From an uncultured Porphyromonadaceae bacterium (lineage in GTDB: Bacteria; Bacteroidota; Bacteroidia; Bacteroidales; Muribaculaceae): DNA of 51,413 nucleotides. Positions within the stretch are counted from its first letter, which is position 1. The number at the start of each line of letters is the position of its first letter. The stretch is taken from contig UQER01000020.1 of assembly GCA_900540205.1 (NCBI GenBank), positions 1-51,413 on the forward strand. The letters run 5' to 3'. The notes below the pieces were generated by a model. That model ran no database searches and had not been told where the DNA came from. It saw nothing but the letters and a program-made list of their open reading frames with translations. Both the position numbers and the translations under genes were made by a program. Shown here piece after piece: positions 39,017 to 47,733 of the stretch.

Positions 39017-41602
39017 TTATATCTTTTTTGAGGTTAAAGTGTTGCCTATTGAATTGATTTTCAGTTGTTTCTTGAAGTTGTCGACATCAAGGCCGGTTTT
39101 TACATGAATTTTCCTGTTCTTGCCGGGGAGGATGTCGAAATAGTTGTCCGAAAAAAAGTTGTCGATGCCTTCGAGCGAGAGGAAGACACCGCGGGCGAAC
39201 ACGTCGCTACCGATGGTAACGTCGTAACCGTCGCCTTCAGGAGCGTGTGCAATTTCCACATTGAAATCGGGGGCCGGGTAGTTCATGAATTTCTGACGCA
39301 CGGCGTAGGCGATGTTGGTGTACGGCTCGCTTCCCGGTGTCTCGAAAGTCACGGCGAAAATGAGGTCGCCTTTCTTGCGGTCGCCGATTATCGATTTGAG
39401 GTCGGATTCGAAAATCTTTTTCGAGGTTAGAGCCTCGGCTGTGGTGTTCATCCGCTTTTCCCATACGGTGGTCCCGTCGAGAGTCATGGCACGCAGATGG
39501 AATTTGCCGCGGGCGTCGGAACGGCGGTCGGACACCAGATTGACCGAAAGTGTGTCGCCCTTAACCACCGGCGACACGAGGATGTCGCGGTAAGCGTTGC
39601 GGGCAAAATACTGCTGCGCTTTCCAGCGGCCGTAGTAGTCACGTCCGGCCCACGATGCCACCGGCCAGCAGTCGTTGTGCTGCCACACCAGTGTGCCCAT
39701 GCAGTAGGGCATGTCTCGGCGGTGCGCCTCCATGGCAGTCTTTATGGCGTCGCCCTGCAGGATCATGCCCACATAGAGGAAATCCTCGAAATTGTCGGGG
39801 GTGACGAATTCGTCGTTCATGTATTCGCGGATGAGGTTGTTGGCATATGAGCCGGCGCGCTGGTGAGCCATCATTACCTCGCTGTTTATGTCCCAGTCGC
39901 GCTCCTGCGGGGCATAGATTTTCACGGATTCGAATTCGGGGAACGACTGGAAGCCGTATTCCGAGAAGAAGCGTGCGCGCTCCACGTTGTAGTGTCCGAT
40001 GGAATCGCGGCCATGCCATACGCCCCAGTAGTGGGCGTCGCCGTTGATGCCGTCGCTGGGGGTATCCTCGAATGCAAACGGCGAAGAGGGACGGTAGGCT
40101 GTGCCCCCGCCATATTCCTTGACCACTTCGGGGAGACATTTGAAGTACATGTTCTTGAACTGCGATTCAAGCAGAGGCAGCACTCCCTTCTCCTCGTAAT
40201 ACTGTTTGCGGTTGCCCCAGCCGTAGAACACGTCCTGGCATTCGTTGTTGCCGCACCACAGGGCGATGCACGGATGGTTGCGCAGGCGGCGCACATTGTC
40301 GATGGCCTCGGCGCGGATGCTGGCTATGAACTTGTCGTCGGCCGGATAGGTGGAGCAGGCGAACATGAAGTCCTGCCATACCATGATGCCGGCGCTGTCG
40401 CACAGTTCATAGAAACAGTCGTCCTCGTAGACGCCGCCGCCCCACACACGGATCATGTTCATGTTCACGTCCTTGGCATCAAGCACATGTTTCTTGTACT
40501 TTTCGCGGGTGACGCGGGGGAGGAAGTTGTCGAGCGGCACCATGTCCACGCCTTTCATGAACACGGGCTTGCCGTTGACCTCGAAGTAGAGGTTGTGGCC
40601 GTACTGGTCCTTGTCGTTGTGCAGGACGATGGAACGGAGTCCGATTTTCTTGTTATCGGTGTCGGAAGCTGTCCCGTCGACGTTCACTGCCGTGGTGAGG
40701 TTGTAGAGATATGCTTCCCCCAGACCGTTGGGCCACCAGAGGCGCGGATTCTTCACTGTGGCAGGCATTTTGATGCGGTTCATCCCTTTCTTGAGAGCCA
40801 CAGTCCTGGCCGCAATCTGCTTGCCGTCGGCTGTGACTGTGAGATCAGCAGCAGGAACATCGCTGTCGGCCATCACCTCGCTCACCAGGGTGAGGTCGGC
40901 GCGGCGGTCGGTCACCTTGTTCTGGATTACCTGTACGTCGGCCAGACGCGGGCCGTTCCATGCCTCGAGCACCACGGGGCGCCAGATGCCTGATGTGACC
41001 AGACGAGGCCCCCAGTCCCAGCCGTAGTGATAGCCTGCCTTGCGGGCGAAGATACTCACGAGTTTGTCGAATATGCCTCCGTTCTGCGACTGGTCAGGCC
41101 CGGTGTTGAACCCGTAGTCGTACTGGTCGCATTTGGGTAGGTCGATTTTGATGGGCGAATGGAAATAGATTTCCAGCTTATTCTCGCCTTGTTTGAGCTT
41201 GTCCTTTACGTCGACGCGCCATGTGCGGTGCATATTGTCGGCGTTGAGCAGCGGAGAGCCGTTGAGATAGACGTCGGCATAGGTGTCGAGTCCGTAGAAA
41301 ACCAGTTCGCAATTGTTGGCAGCCAGTTCAGCCTCGGTGGGAACAAACGTTGTCTGATACATCCAGTCTTCTTTGTCCACCCACTGCACTCCGCGCTCGT
41401 TGAGGCGGAAAAACGGGTCCTCGATGATCTCGTTGGCCATGAGGTCGGTGTGAACGGTGCCGGGAACGGTGGCTGGATACCAGATTTCGGAACGTCCCTG
41501 CCGGAACTGCCATCCGTCGTGAATGTTGCGTTGCGACACGGCCGCATACGCGGACGATGCAAGCATCATTGCGGCCAATGCCGCTGATATCAAGTGTTTC
41601 AT
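39017..41602 (-). CDS. GH2 beta-mannosidase
   Basis: 861-residue exported enzyme releasing terminal beta-mannose. After the signal peptide it shows the GH2 sugar-binding and Ig-like domains (WYPATVPGTVHTDLM, LVFYGLDTYADVYLNG, GYHYGWDWGPRLVTSGIWRP) and the (beta/alpha)8 barrel. The acid/base is E454 in LWCGNNECQD and the nucleophile E548 in RFFSEYGFQSFPE. Their spacing of 94 matches the Bacteroides thetaiotaomicron enzyme (E462/E555) within one residue. Targets could be manno-oligosaccharides from plant mannans or the Man-beta-GlcNAc core of N-glycans. It overlaps the GH95 stop codon (ATGA), so the two are translated together. Confidence 0.96.
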   Translation of the reverse strand: MKHLISAALAAMMLASSAYAAVSQRNIHDGWQFRQGRSEIWYPATVPGTVHTDLMANEIIEDPFFRLNERGVQWVDKEDWMYQTTFVPTEAELAANNCELVFYGLDTYADVYLNGSPLLNADNMHRTWRVDVKDKLKQGENKLEIYFHSPIKIDLPKCDQYDYGFNTGPDQSQNGGIFDKLVSIFARKAGYHYGWDWGPRLVTSGIWRPVVLEAWNGPRLADVQVIQNKVTDRRADLTLVSEVMADSDVPAADLTVTADGKQIAARTVALKKGMNRIKMPATVKNPRLWWPNGLGEAYLYNLTTAVNVDGTASDTDNKKIGLRSIVLHNDKDQYGHNLYFEVNGKPVFMKGVDMVPLDNFLPRVTREKYKKHVLDAKDVNMNMIRVWGGGVYEDDCFYELCDSAGIMVWQDFMFACSTYPADDKFIASIRAEAIDNVRRLRNHPCIALWCGNNECQDVFYGWGNRKQYYEEKGVLPLLESQFKNMYFKCLPEVVKEYGGGTAYRPSSPFAFEDTPSDGINGDAHYWGVWHGRDSIGHYNVERARFFSEYGFQSFPEFESVKIYAPQERDWDINSEVMMAHQRAGSYANNLIREYMNDEFVTPDNFEDFLYVGMILQGDAIKTAMEAHRRDMPYCMGTLVWQHNDCWPVASWAGRDYYGRWKAQQYFARNAYRDILVSPVVKGDTLSVNLVSDRRSDARGKFHLRAMTLDGTTVWEKRMNTTAEALTSKKIFESDLKSIIGDRKKGDLIFAVTFETPGSEPYTNIAYAVRQKFMNYPAPDFNVEIAHAPEGDGYDVTIGSDVFARGVFLSLEGIDNFFSDNYFDILPGKNRKIHVKTGLDVDNFKKQLKINSIGNTLTSKKI

Positions 41603-43929
41603 TTGAAATTAAGGTGAATTGTGTTTCCTTTCTTAATGGTCAGATTGTCGGCATAATTTTTGACGTTGACGGTGCAGTCGTTGGCTGAGGCGGTGAGGGC
41701 GGCATGTTTCATGCGGCCGTTTTCCCATTTCATGTCAACTACCAGGCCGTCGTAGGCGCAGAGACCCTTTACTTCGCCCGAAGCCCACTGGGAGGGGAGT
41801 GCCGGAAGGAATTCGATGAAACCGTCGTAGCACTGCATCAGCATCTCGCACATGCCTGCCACGGCGCCTTCAGTTGCGTCGAAGCTGAATATGTCGTACT
41901 CGGCAGAGGCCACTCCGGCGGGCGACACTGTCATGAGGTTCTCGCGCATGAAGCGGTTGAAGAGGTTCTGAAGCCATCCGTGAGCGGCTTCGCCATCCTT
42001 CATGCGGGCATGGAAGCAGAGCATGTTGGCGGTGCTCCATTCGGTGTCCTCCCAGTTGGGATCGCTTGTCTGTGTGGTCAGCGACTTGCGGCATGCCTCG
42101 ATCAGGTCAGGATTTTTGGTGAATGAAATCTGGTCGAGCGGGAACAGTGCATGAACATGCGACGAGTGGCGGTGGGAGGGATCACCGCGCTCCACATCGG
42201 GCATCCACTCCTTCAACAGACCGTCTTTGCCCACTGCGAGAGGCGGCAGGCGCTTGATGTCGGTGCGCAGACGGGCAGTGAACTCGTCGTCGATACCGAG
42301 AATATCGGCCGAACGGATGCAGGCGTTGTAGATGTCGTGAACCATCACGCGGTCGATTGTAGGCATCATGGAGAGGCTGTAATGGCGCCCGTCGGCAGCC
42401 TTGTAGCCGTTTTCGGGCGAAACGCTCGGGCCGGTGACCAGTTTGCCTGAATTGGGGTCCTCGGTCATGTAGTCGCTGAAGAACATGGCGGCCTCGCGGA
42501 GAATCGGGTAAGCCGTATTGCGCAGGTAATCCTTGTCGGCCGTGTACTGGTAGTGGCTCCAAAGATGTGTGGCGAGCCATGCACCGCCGGTGACGTTCAT
42601 GCCCCATCCCACACTCCAGCCGGGTGCGGTGTAGCCCCATGCGTTGCACACAGTGTGGGCCACCCATCCGCGGCAGCCGTAGATTTTAGATGCGGCATCG
42701 CGGCCGTGGCGGGCAAGCAGTCCAAGATACTTGAAGAGCGGTTCGTTGCATTCGGCCAGGTTGGCGCGGTTGGCCGACCAGTAGTTCTGCTGTGTGTTTA
42801 TGTCCAGGTGGTAGTCGCATGTCCAGGGCATGTTGCAGGCGCCGTTGTCGTTCCAGATTCCCTGAAGGTTGGCGCACAGGGGCATGTCGGTGGGTCGGGA
42901 AGAGGAGATGAGCATGTAGCGGCCGTACTGGAAGAACAGTGCGTCGAAACCGTTGTCGGTTTTCCCCTCGGCGATGGCCTTCATGCGCATGTCGGTGGGG
43001 ATATGGGAGTTGGTATCCTTGCCGAAATTGATTGACATGCGGTCGTAGAGATGCTTGTAATCGGCTATGTGAGCCTTGCGTAGGCTGCTGAACCCTTTTT
43101 TGGAAGCTTTCTCCACGGTGCTGCGGCAGAGGGCCTTGTAATCGGGATGGATGTAGTCGGTGCGGAGGTCGAAAATCAGAGTGAACGCATCGGCGCCGCT
43201 GATGTGCAGCCGGCCATCGGCAGCGGAGACTTTGCCACCTTCCACATCGGCTTTAAGGTTGCCGTAGAAATTCACTCCGCCGGGGCCATGCAGCGGGAAG
43301 TTGACTTTGCCGCTGAATTCCAGTTCATTGCCAAATGCCTTTATGTCAGCCTCGCGGAGCAGGTTGAAACCGATGGTGGCCGTGAGCGAGCCTTTTTTAT
43401 CGGCTGTGTAGCGGATGGCTATAACGTCATCGGGGTAATCGGCGATGTACTCGCGTGTGTAGGCCGTTCCTCCGTGGGTGTAGCGTACGGTTGTGAGGGC
43501 CTTGTCGAGTTCAAGCTGGCGTGTGTAGCCGGTGATTTCACCGGTGTTGTCGGTGTCGATCACGAGGTCGCCTACAGGCACATGTGTGCCGAACGAGGTC
43601 ATGCGTCCGGTGAGATACTTTTCGCCGAGGGAGTTCCCCAGGGCATTGTCCCCCTTGAAAAATGCGTCGCGCATCTCGGCGAGAGCCTCGCGTCCGCACA
43701 GGTCGTTGCTGGTGCTGTCAGGCTGCCCCGACCACATGCTGATTTCGTTGAGCGCCACGGTGTCGTGACCGGCGCCGCCGTAGACCATGCCTGAAAGGCG
43801 TCCGTTGCCTATGGGGATGGCCTGCATCCACTTGTCGGCGCCCTGTTTGTACCATAATTTCTGTCCGGAACCTGTCGGAACGGACAATATCGCAAGAATA
43901 ATCGAAAATAAAAGGTTTTTATTTCTCAT
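41599..43929 (-). CDS. GH95 family glycoside hydrolase (alpha-L-fucosidase or alpha-L-galactosidase), divergent active site
   Basis: 776-residue exported enzyme with the GH95 layout: a signal peptide; an N-terminal beta domain starting LWYKQGADKWMQAIPIGNGRLSGMVYGG; the NEISMWSGQP segment; the (alpha/alpha)6 catalytic domain with LQGIWND, DINTQQNYW, GPSVSPENGY (presumed acid Glu) and SFDATEGAVAGM (presumed base Asp); and a C-terminal beta domain. Classical members act by inversion on alpha-1,2-L-fucose; some act on L-galactose. Two conserved spots differ from the forms I recall: D376 in DINTQQNYW replaces the first Asn of NIN, and DATEGA replaces D(G/A)NFGG. Specificity may therefore differ. 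It opens the GH95-GH2 unit from a TAATTTTG promoter. Confidence 0.85.
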   Translation of the reverse strand: MRNKNLLFSIILAILSVPTGSGQKLWYKQGADKWMQAIPIGNGRLSGMVYGGAGHDTVALNEISMWSGQPDSTSNDLCGREALAEMRDAFFKGDNALGNSLGEKYLTGRMTSFGTHVPVGDLVIDTDNTGEITGYTRQLELDKALTTVRYTHGGTAYTREYIADYPDDVIAIRYTADKKGSLTATIGFNLLREADIKAFGNELEFSGKVNFPLHGPGGVNFYGNLKADVEGGKVSAADGRLHISGADAFTLIFDLRTDYIHPDYKALCRSTVEKASKKGFSSLRKAHIADYKHLYDRMSINFGKDTNSHIPTDMRMKAIAEGKTDNGFDALFFQYGRYMLISSSRPTDMPLCANLQGIWNDNGACNMPWTCDYHLDINTQQNYWSANRANLAECNEPLFKYLGLLARHGRDAASKIYGCRGWVAHTVCNAWGYTAPGWSVGWGMNVTGGAWLATHLWSHYQYTADKDYLRNTAYPILREAAMFFSDYMTEDPNSGKLVTGPSVSPENGYKAADGRHYSLSMMPTIDRVMVHDIYNACIRSADILGIDDEFTARLRTDIKRLPPLAVGKDGLLKEWMPDVERGDPSHRHSSHVHALFPLDQISFTKNPDLIEACRKSLTTQTSDPNWEDTEWSTANMLCFHARMKDGEAAHGWLQNLFNRFMRENLMTVSPAGVASAEYDIFSFDATEGAVAGMCEMLMQCYDGFIEFLPALPSQWASGEVKGLCAYDGLVVDMKWENGRMKHAALTASANDCTVNVKNYADNLTIKKGNTIHLNFK

Positions 43930-43964
43930 GGTCGGGTATTAGTTTTTGCATGTTAATCCGTCGG

Positions 43965-43993
43965 CAAAATTAGTTTTACGTCCGCTTCCTCAA
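43965..43993 (-). promoter_or_regulatory. Promoter for the GH95-GH2 unit
   Basis: On the minus strand TTG (43993-43991) and TAATTTTG (43972-43965) are 18 bases apart. The leader to the ATG at 43929 is about 32 bases. It faces away from the galM promoter in the same 218-base gap. Confidence 0.6.
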
Positions 43994-44079
43994 TGGCCAA
44001 TCATGGTTCAAAATATAGAATAGATGCATCAAAGTCCGGTTTTGGCTTGTTTGTGGCGCGTTTAGTCAAAAAAAAACAT

Positions 44080-44087
44080 TAGCTTTG
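44080..44087 (+). promoter_or_regulatory. -7 promoter box (TAGCTTTG) for galM
   Basis: Matches TAnnTTTG about 60 bases before the galM ATG. A TTTAG at 44061 is slightly too close to serve as an ideal -33. Confidence 0.5.
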
Positions 44088-44147
44088 CGGTTACAGAAAT
44101 GCGTACATTTAGTACGGAATACAGGGCAGCAAAAATAACTGTTAACC

Positions 44148-45245
44148 ATGAAAATTTCAATTGAGCAGGGGCTTAAGTCCGTTGCGGGCGATGTTACATT
44201 ATTCACTATAACCAACAGGCATGGTGCGTCGGTGGTGCTTTCCACCCTCGGGGCCGGTATAATTGCCGTGAATGTCCCCGACCGTGATGGTAATCTGGAC
44301 AATGTGGTGCTGGGGTATGGCTCTCCGGCCGATTATTTCCGTGACGGCCCGTGTGCCGGAAAAACCATCGGGCGCGTGGCCAACCGCATCGGCAATGCCG
44401 CATTTGTGCTTGGAGGGAAGGAGTACCGGCTGCCGGCCAATGACGGAAAGAATTCGCTTCACGGCGGCCCGGACGGGTTCATGAACCGCATCTGGAACGC
44501 GGAGGCGTTGCCCGACGGTGTCAGGTTCTGTTATCACAGCCCGGACGGGGAGTGCGGATTCCCGGGGGCGTTGGATGTGTCCGTGACATATACATGGAAC
44601 GATGCCTGTGAGCTTTCCATCGATTTTCATGCTCAGGCCGACGGCGTTACTGTTGTGAATCTGACCAACCATGCATATTTCAATCTGGACGGAGAGGATT
44701 CGGCAAATGTGGGGAGCCACAGATTGTGGCTGAGATCACGGCATTTTCTCGAGACGGACGAAGGGTTTATTCCCACCGGACGTGTTTGCCGTGCGGAAAG
44801 TCCCATGGACTTCAGCCGTGGTGAGTATCTTGCCCCATGCCTTGCCTCCGACATGCCTACGTTGCGGCTTAACAGAGGGTTGAATCACTATTTCATATTG
44901 GATGAAGCTGACGGTGGAGCCTCGGACGCGCCATCGGACAAACCGGCTGTCTCACTGGCGGCTACCCTTTGTTGCGGGTCAAGCGGCCGGCAGCTGGATG
45001 TGTTCACGTCCTGCCCGGGCATAATGGTTTACACCGGCGGCTGGCTCTCCAACAGCCCCGCCGACCGCCATGGCCGTCCGCATGCCGACCATCAGGCTGT
45101 GGCACTGGAGTGTCAGGGATATCCCGATGCCCCTAATCATCCGGAATTTCCATCGGTCGTGCTGATGCCCGGCGAGCACTACAGGCACATTTCTATATAT
45201 AAATTTCACAGTCCCGACGTTGCACATAATAACGAAAATTGCTAA
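44148..45245 (+). CDS. galM: Aldose 1-epimerase (galactose mutarotase)
   Basis: 365-residue cytoplasmic enzyme interconverting alpha and beta anomers of galactose and other aldoses before phosphorylation in the Leloir pathway. Family marks are the GAGIIAVNVPDRDGN opening, the YFRDGPCAGKTIGRVANRI substrate loop, the HGGPDGFMNRIW segment, the catalytic His in NLTNHAYFNLDG and the catalytic Glu in ALECQGYPDAPNHPEFP. No signal peptide is present. The gene faces away from PUL 2, whose two alpha-galactosidases would supply alpha-galactose, so a functional link is plausible though the genes are on opposite strands. The 3' end overlaps the promoter of the next gene. Confidence 0.93.
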   Translation: MKISIEQGLKSVAGDVTLFTITNRHGASVVLSTLGAGIIAVNVPDRDGNLDNVVLGYGSPADYFRDGPCAGKTIGRVANRIGNAAFVLGGKEYRLPANDGKNSLHGGPDGFMNRIWNAEALPDGVRFCYHSPDGECGFPGALDVSVTYTWNDACELSIDFHAQADGVTVVNLTNHAYFNLDGEDSANVGSHRLWLRSRHFLETDEGFIPTGRVCRAESPMDFSRGEYLAPCLASDMPTLRLNRGLNHYFILDEADGGASDAPSDKPAVSLAATLCCGSSGRQLDVFTSCPGIMVYTGGWLSNSPADRHGRPHADHQAVALECQGYPDAPNHPEFPSVVLMPGEHYRHISIYKFHSPDVAHNNENC

Positions 45246-45250
45246 TTTTG
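45220..45250 (+). promoter_or_regulatory. Promoter of the SLBB-Wzz-M23 operon, overlapping the galM stop codon
   Basis: TTG at 45220-45222 and TAATTTTG at 45243-45250 are exactly 20 bases apart, a near-ideal Bacteroidota promoter. It lies across the last codons of galM and leaves about 60 bases of leader before the ATG at 45315. Confidence 0.75.
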
Positions 45251-45314
45251 CGAGGATTATGCATTTTTGCGGCCGCAGCGCGCGGCCTGACAGCATAGAG
45301 ATATAACCAACCTT

Positions 45315-47714
45315 ATGAATATCAAAGCATTTTTATTCGTTGCATGTATGTTTGCCGGCGCTTTTTGCATGGAAGCAAAAATGACCGACCAGCAGGTAGT
45401 TGATTATATAAAAGCCCAGACGGCACTTGGAAAATCGGAGCAGCAGATAGGCCGCGAGCTTGTGGCGCGCGGAGTGACTCCCGATCAGGTGAACCGCATC
45501 AAGGAGCAGCATGAAGCCGCGGATCAGCCGACCACGAAGGAGAAAGTGAATCAGAATCTCGCCACGCGCAACCGCGCTCACGGCGAAACGGAGGTCGACG
45601 TGGTGTTCGAGGACGTTGAAGAGAATGTGGCCCGCGGCACCGGGGCGGGGCAGCAGCCCAACGAGGTGTTCGGCCACAAGGTGTTCAACTCCCGCAATCT
45701 CACATTCGAGCCTAACGAGAACGCCGCCACACCGCAGAACTATCGCCTCGGACCCGGCGACGAGCTGGTGATTGACATATGGGGCGACAGTGAGGACCAT
45801 ATGCGCCACACCATATCGCCTGAAGGAAACATCATGATTCCGCAGCTTGGCCCGCTTTATCTCAATGGTATGACCATCAGCGAGGCCAGCAATCACATCC
45901 GTTCGGCCTTCTCGTCGAAATATGCCGGCGTTGACAACGCATCGACCGATATCTCGGTCACCCTTGGCCAGTTGCGCACCATTCAGGTTGACATCATGGG
46001 CGAAGTCTCCGTGCCGGGCACCTACAGGCTGTCGCCGTTCTCCAATGTGTTCCATGCGCTTTATAAGGCCGGAGGTATCAACGATATAGGTACGATGCGA
46101 AACATCGAGGTGTACCGTGGCGGCAAACGTATAGCCTCTATCGATGTGTATGACTTCCTGTTCAACGGGCGTCAGAAAGGAAATGTGCGTCTGCAGGAGG
46201 GCGACATGATCATGGTTCCCCCGTATTCCCAGCTTGTCAACGTTGTCGGCAACGTGAAGCGTCCGATGCTTTATGAGCTGAAATCGGATGAATCGCTCGC
46301 CGAAGCGATTGAATATGCCGGCGGTTTCTCAAGTGACGCCTATTCCGATATGGTGCGCGTGGCGCGTCTGAATGGAAAGGACAAGGAGCTTTTCAATATT
46401 TCCGCCAAGGAGTTCGACACCTACCGCCTGCGCGACGGCGATATTGTGACTATAGGCACCACTCTCGACCGTTATGCAAACCGTGTGGAACTGCGCGGTG
46501 CGGCCATGCGTCCGGGCATGTATTCGCTCGGTTCAGGCATAAAGACCGTGCGCGACCTTATCCGCAACGCCGACGGTCTGGCCGAGGACGCTTACAAGGT
46601 GCGTGCGTTGCTCTACCGCGAATCGGACGACCTCACACTCGTGTCGCAGTCGATCGACCTCGGGGCGGTGCTTGCCGGCACGGTTCCTGATATACCCCTG
46701 CGTCGCAATGACGTGCTCGTGATTTCGAGTGTGAAGGATATCTTTGAACGCGGCGGTTTCACCATCTCCGGCCGCGTGGCCAACCCCGGCACATATCCGT
46801 ATGCCGAGAATACCACCATTGAGGATCTGATTCTTGCTGCCGGCGGCCTGCTTGAAGGCGCTTCGTATGCCAAGGTTGATGTGTCGCGGCGCATCAACGA
46901 TCCGATGGCCACCACTTCGGAAGCTCAGATTGCCGAGATTTTCTCGTTCTCATTGCGCGACGGTCTGCTCATGGGCGACGACAACAATTTCACTCTCAAA
47001 CCATATGATGTGGTGGAGGTGCGCACAAGCCCCAACTATATGCAGCAGCAGTTTGTGACCATTGCCGGTGAGGTGACATTTGCCGGAGGCTATGCACTGC
47101 AGCGCCGCAACGAGCGCATAAGCACACTGGTGCAGCGTGCCGGCGGCATAACCCCCTCTGCCTACATACGTGGCGCGCATCTTATGCGACGGATGACGGA
47201 GGATGAAAGAGCCGCACGCGACGAGACACTGCGTCTGGCCATGAGCAGTTCGGGCAACGACTCTATTTCGGTAAGTAAACTCCAGGTTTCCGATTACTAC
47301 TCAGTAGGCATTGACCTGGAGAAGGCTCTGGCAAATCCGGGAAGCACCGACGACCTCGTGATGCGTGCAGGCGACCGCCTGTTTGTGCCCGAAATGGTCA
47401 GCACCGTGAAGATTTCCGGCGATGTGATGGTGCCCAACACTGTCACCTTCAAGGAGGGGCTGAAAGTCAAGGACTATATCAACCTTGCCGGCGGTTACGG
47501 CAATCGAGCCAACAAGGGGAAAGTATTCGTGGTGTATATGAACGGCATGGTGCAACGTGCAAAACGTAGCACCGTGGTTGAACCCGGATGTCAGATAATC
47601 GTGCCCTCCAAACCCGACAAGAAGGGATTCGACTGGGCGAAGGCCATGACCATAGCCACAACGCTCGGTTCGCTCGGAACCATGTCGGCGGCGCTGGCCA
47701 CAATGTTTAAATAA
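45315..47714 (+). CDS. SLBB-domain polysaccharide export protein (Wza-like, multi-SLBB)
   Basis: 799-residue exported protein. After the signal peptide and a charged helical region comes the poly-export domain (YRLGPGDELVIDIWGDSE to about residue 210), followed by about six SLBB domains, each with a G-(E/D/R/N)-V...P-G/NTY-like hairpin and an AGG turn (for example VDIMGEVSVPGTYRLS...KAGGI, FTISGRVANPGTYPY...AAGGL, VKISGDVMVPNTVTF...LAGGY). There is a hydrophobic C-terminal stretch. Such long SLBB proteins form the outer-membrane or periplasmic conduit for capsule or exopolysaccharide. Only the Wzz-like partner is adjacent and no glycosyltransferase follows, so it may serve a polysaccharide made elsewhere. 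It starts a three-gene operon, 19 bases before the next gene. Confidence 0.92.
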   Translation: MNIKAFLFVACMFAGAFCMEAKMTDQQVVDYIKAQTALGKSEQQIGRELVARGVTPDQVNRIKEQHEAADQPTTKEKVNQNLATRNRAHGETEVDVVFEDVEENVARGTGAGQQPNEVFGHKVFNSRNLTFEPNENAATPQNYRLGPGDELVIDIWGDSEDHMRHTISPEGNIMIPQLGPLYLNGMTISEASNHIRSAFSSKYAGVDNASTDISVTLGQLRTIQVDIMGEVSVPGTYRLSPFSNVFHALYKAGGINDIGTMRNIEVYRGGKRIASIDVYDFLFNGRQKGNVRLQEGDMIMVPPYSQLVNVVGNVKRPMLYELKSDESLAEAIEYAGGFSSDAYSDMVRVARLNGKDKELFNISAKEFDTYRLRDGDIVTIGTTLDRYANRVELRGAAMRPGMYSLGSGIKTVRDLIRNADGLAEDAYKVRALLYRESDDLTLVSQSIDLGAVLAGTVPDIPLRRNDVLVISSVKDIFERGGFTISGRVANPGTYPYAENTTIEDLILAAGGLLEGASYAKVDVSRRINDPMATTSEAQIAEIFSFSLRDGLLMGDDNNFTLKPYDVVEVRTSPNYMQQQFVTIAGEVTFAGGYALQRRNERISTLVQRAGGITPSAYIRGAHLMRRMTEDERAARDETLRLAMSSSGNDSISVSKLQVSDYYSVGIDLEKALANPGSTDDLVMRAGDRLFVPEMVSTVKISGDVMVPNTVTFKEGLKVKDYINLAGGYGNRANKGKVFVVYMNGMVQRAKRSTVVEPGCQIIVPSKPDKKGFDWAKAMTIATTLGSLGTMSAALATMFK

Positions 47715-47733
47715 TATCTTCAGCATTCACCAT

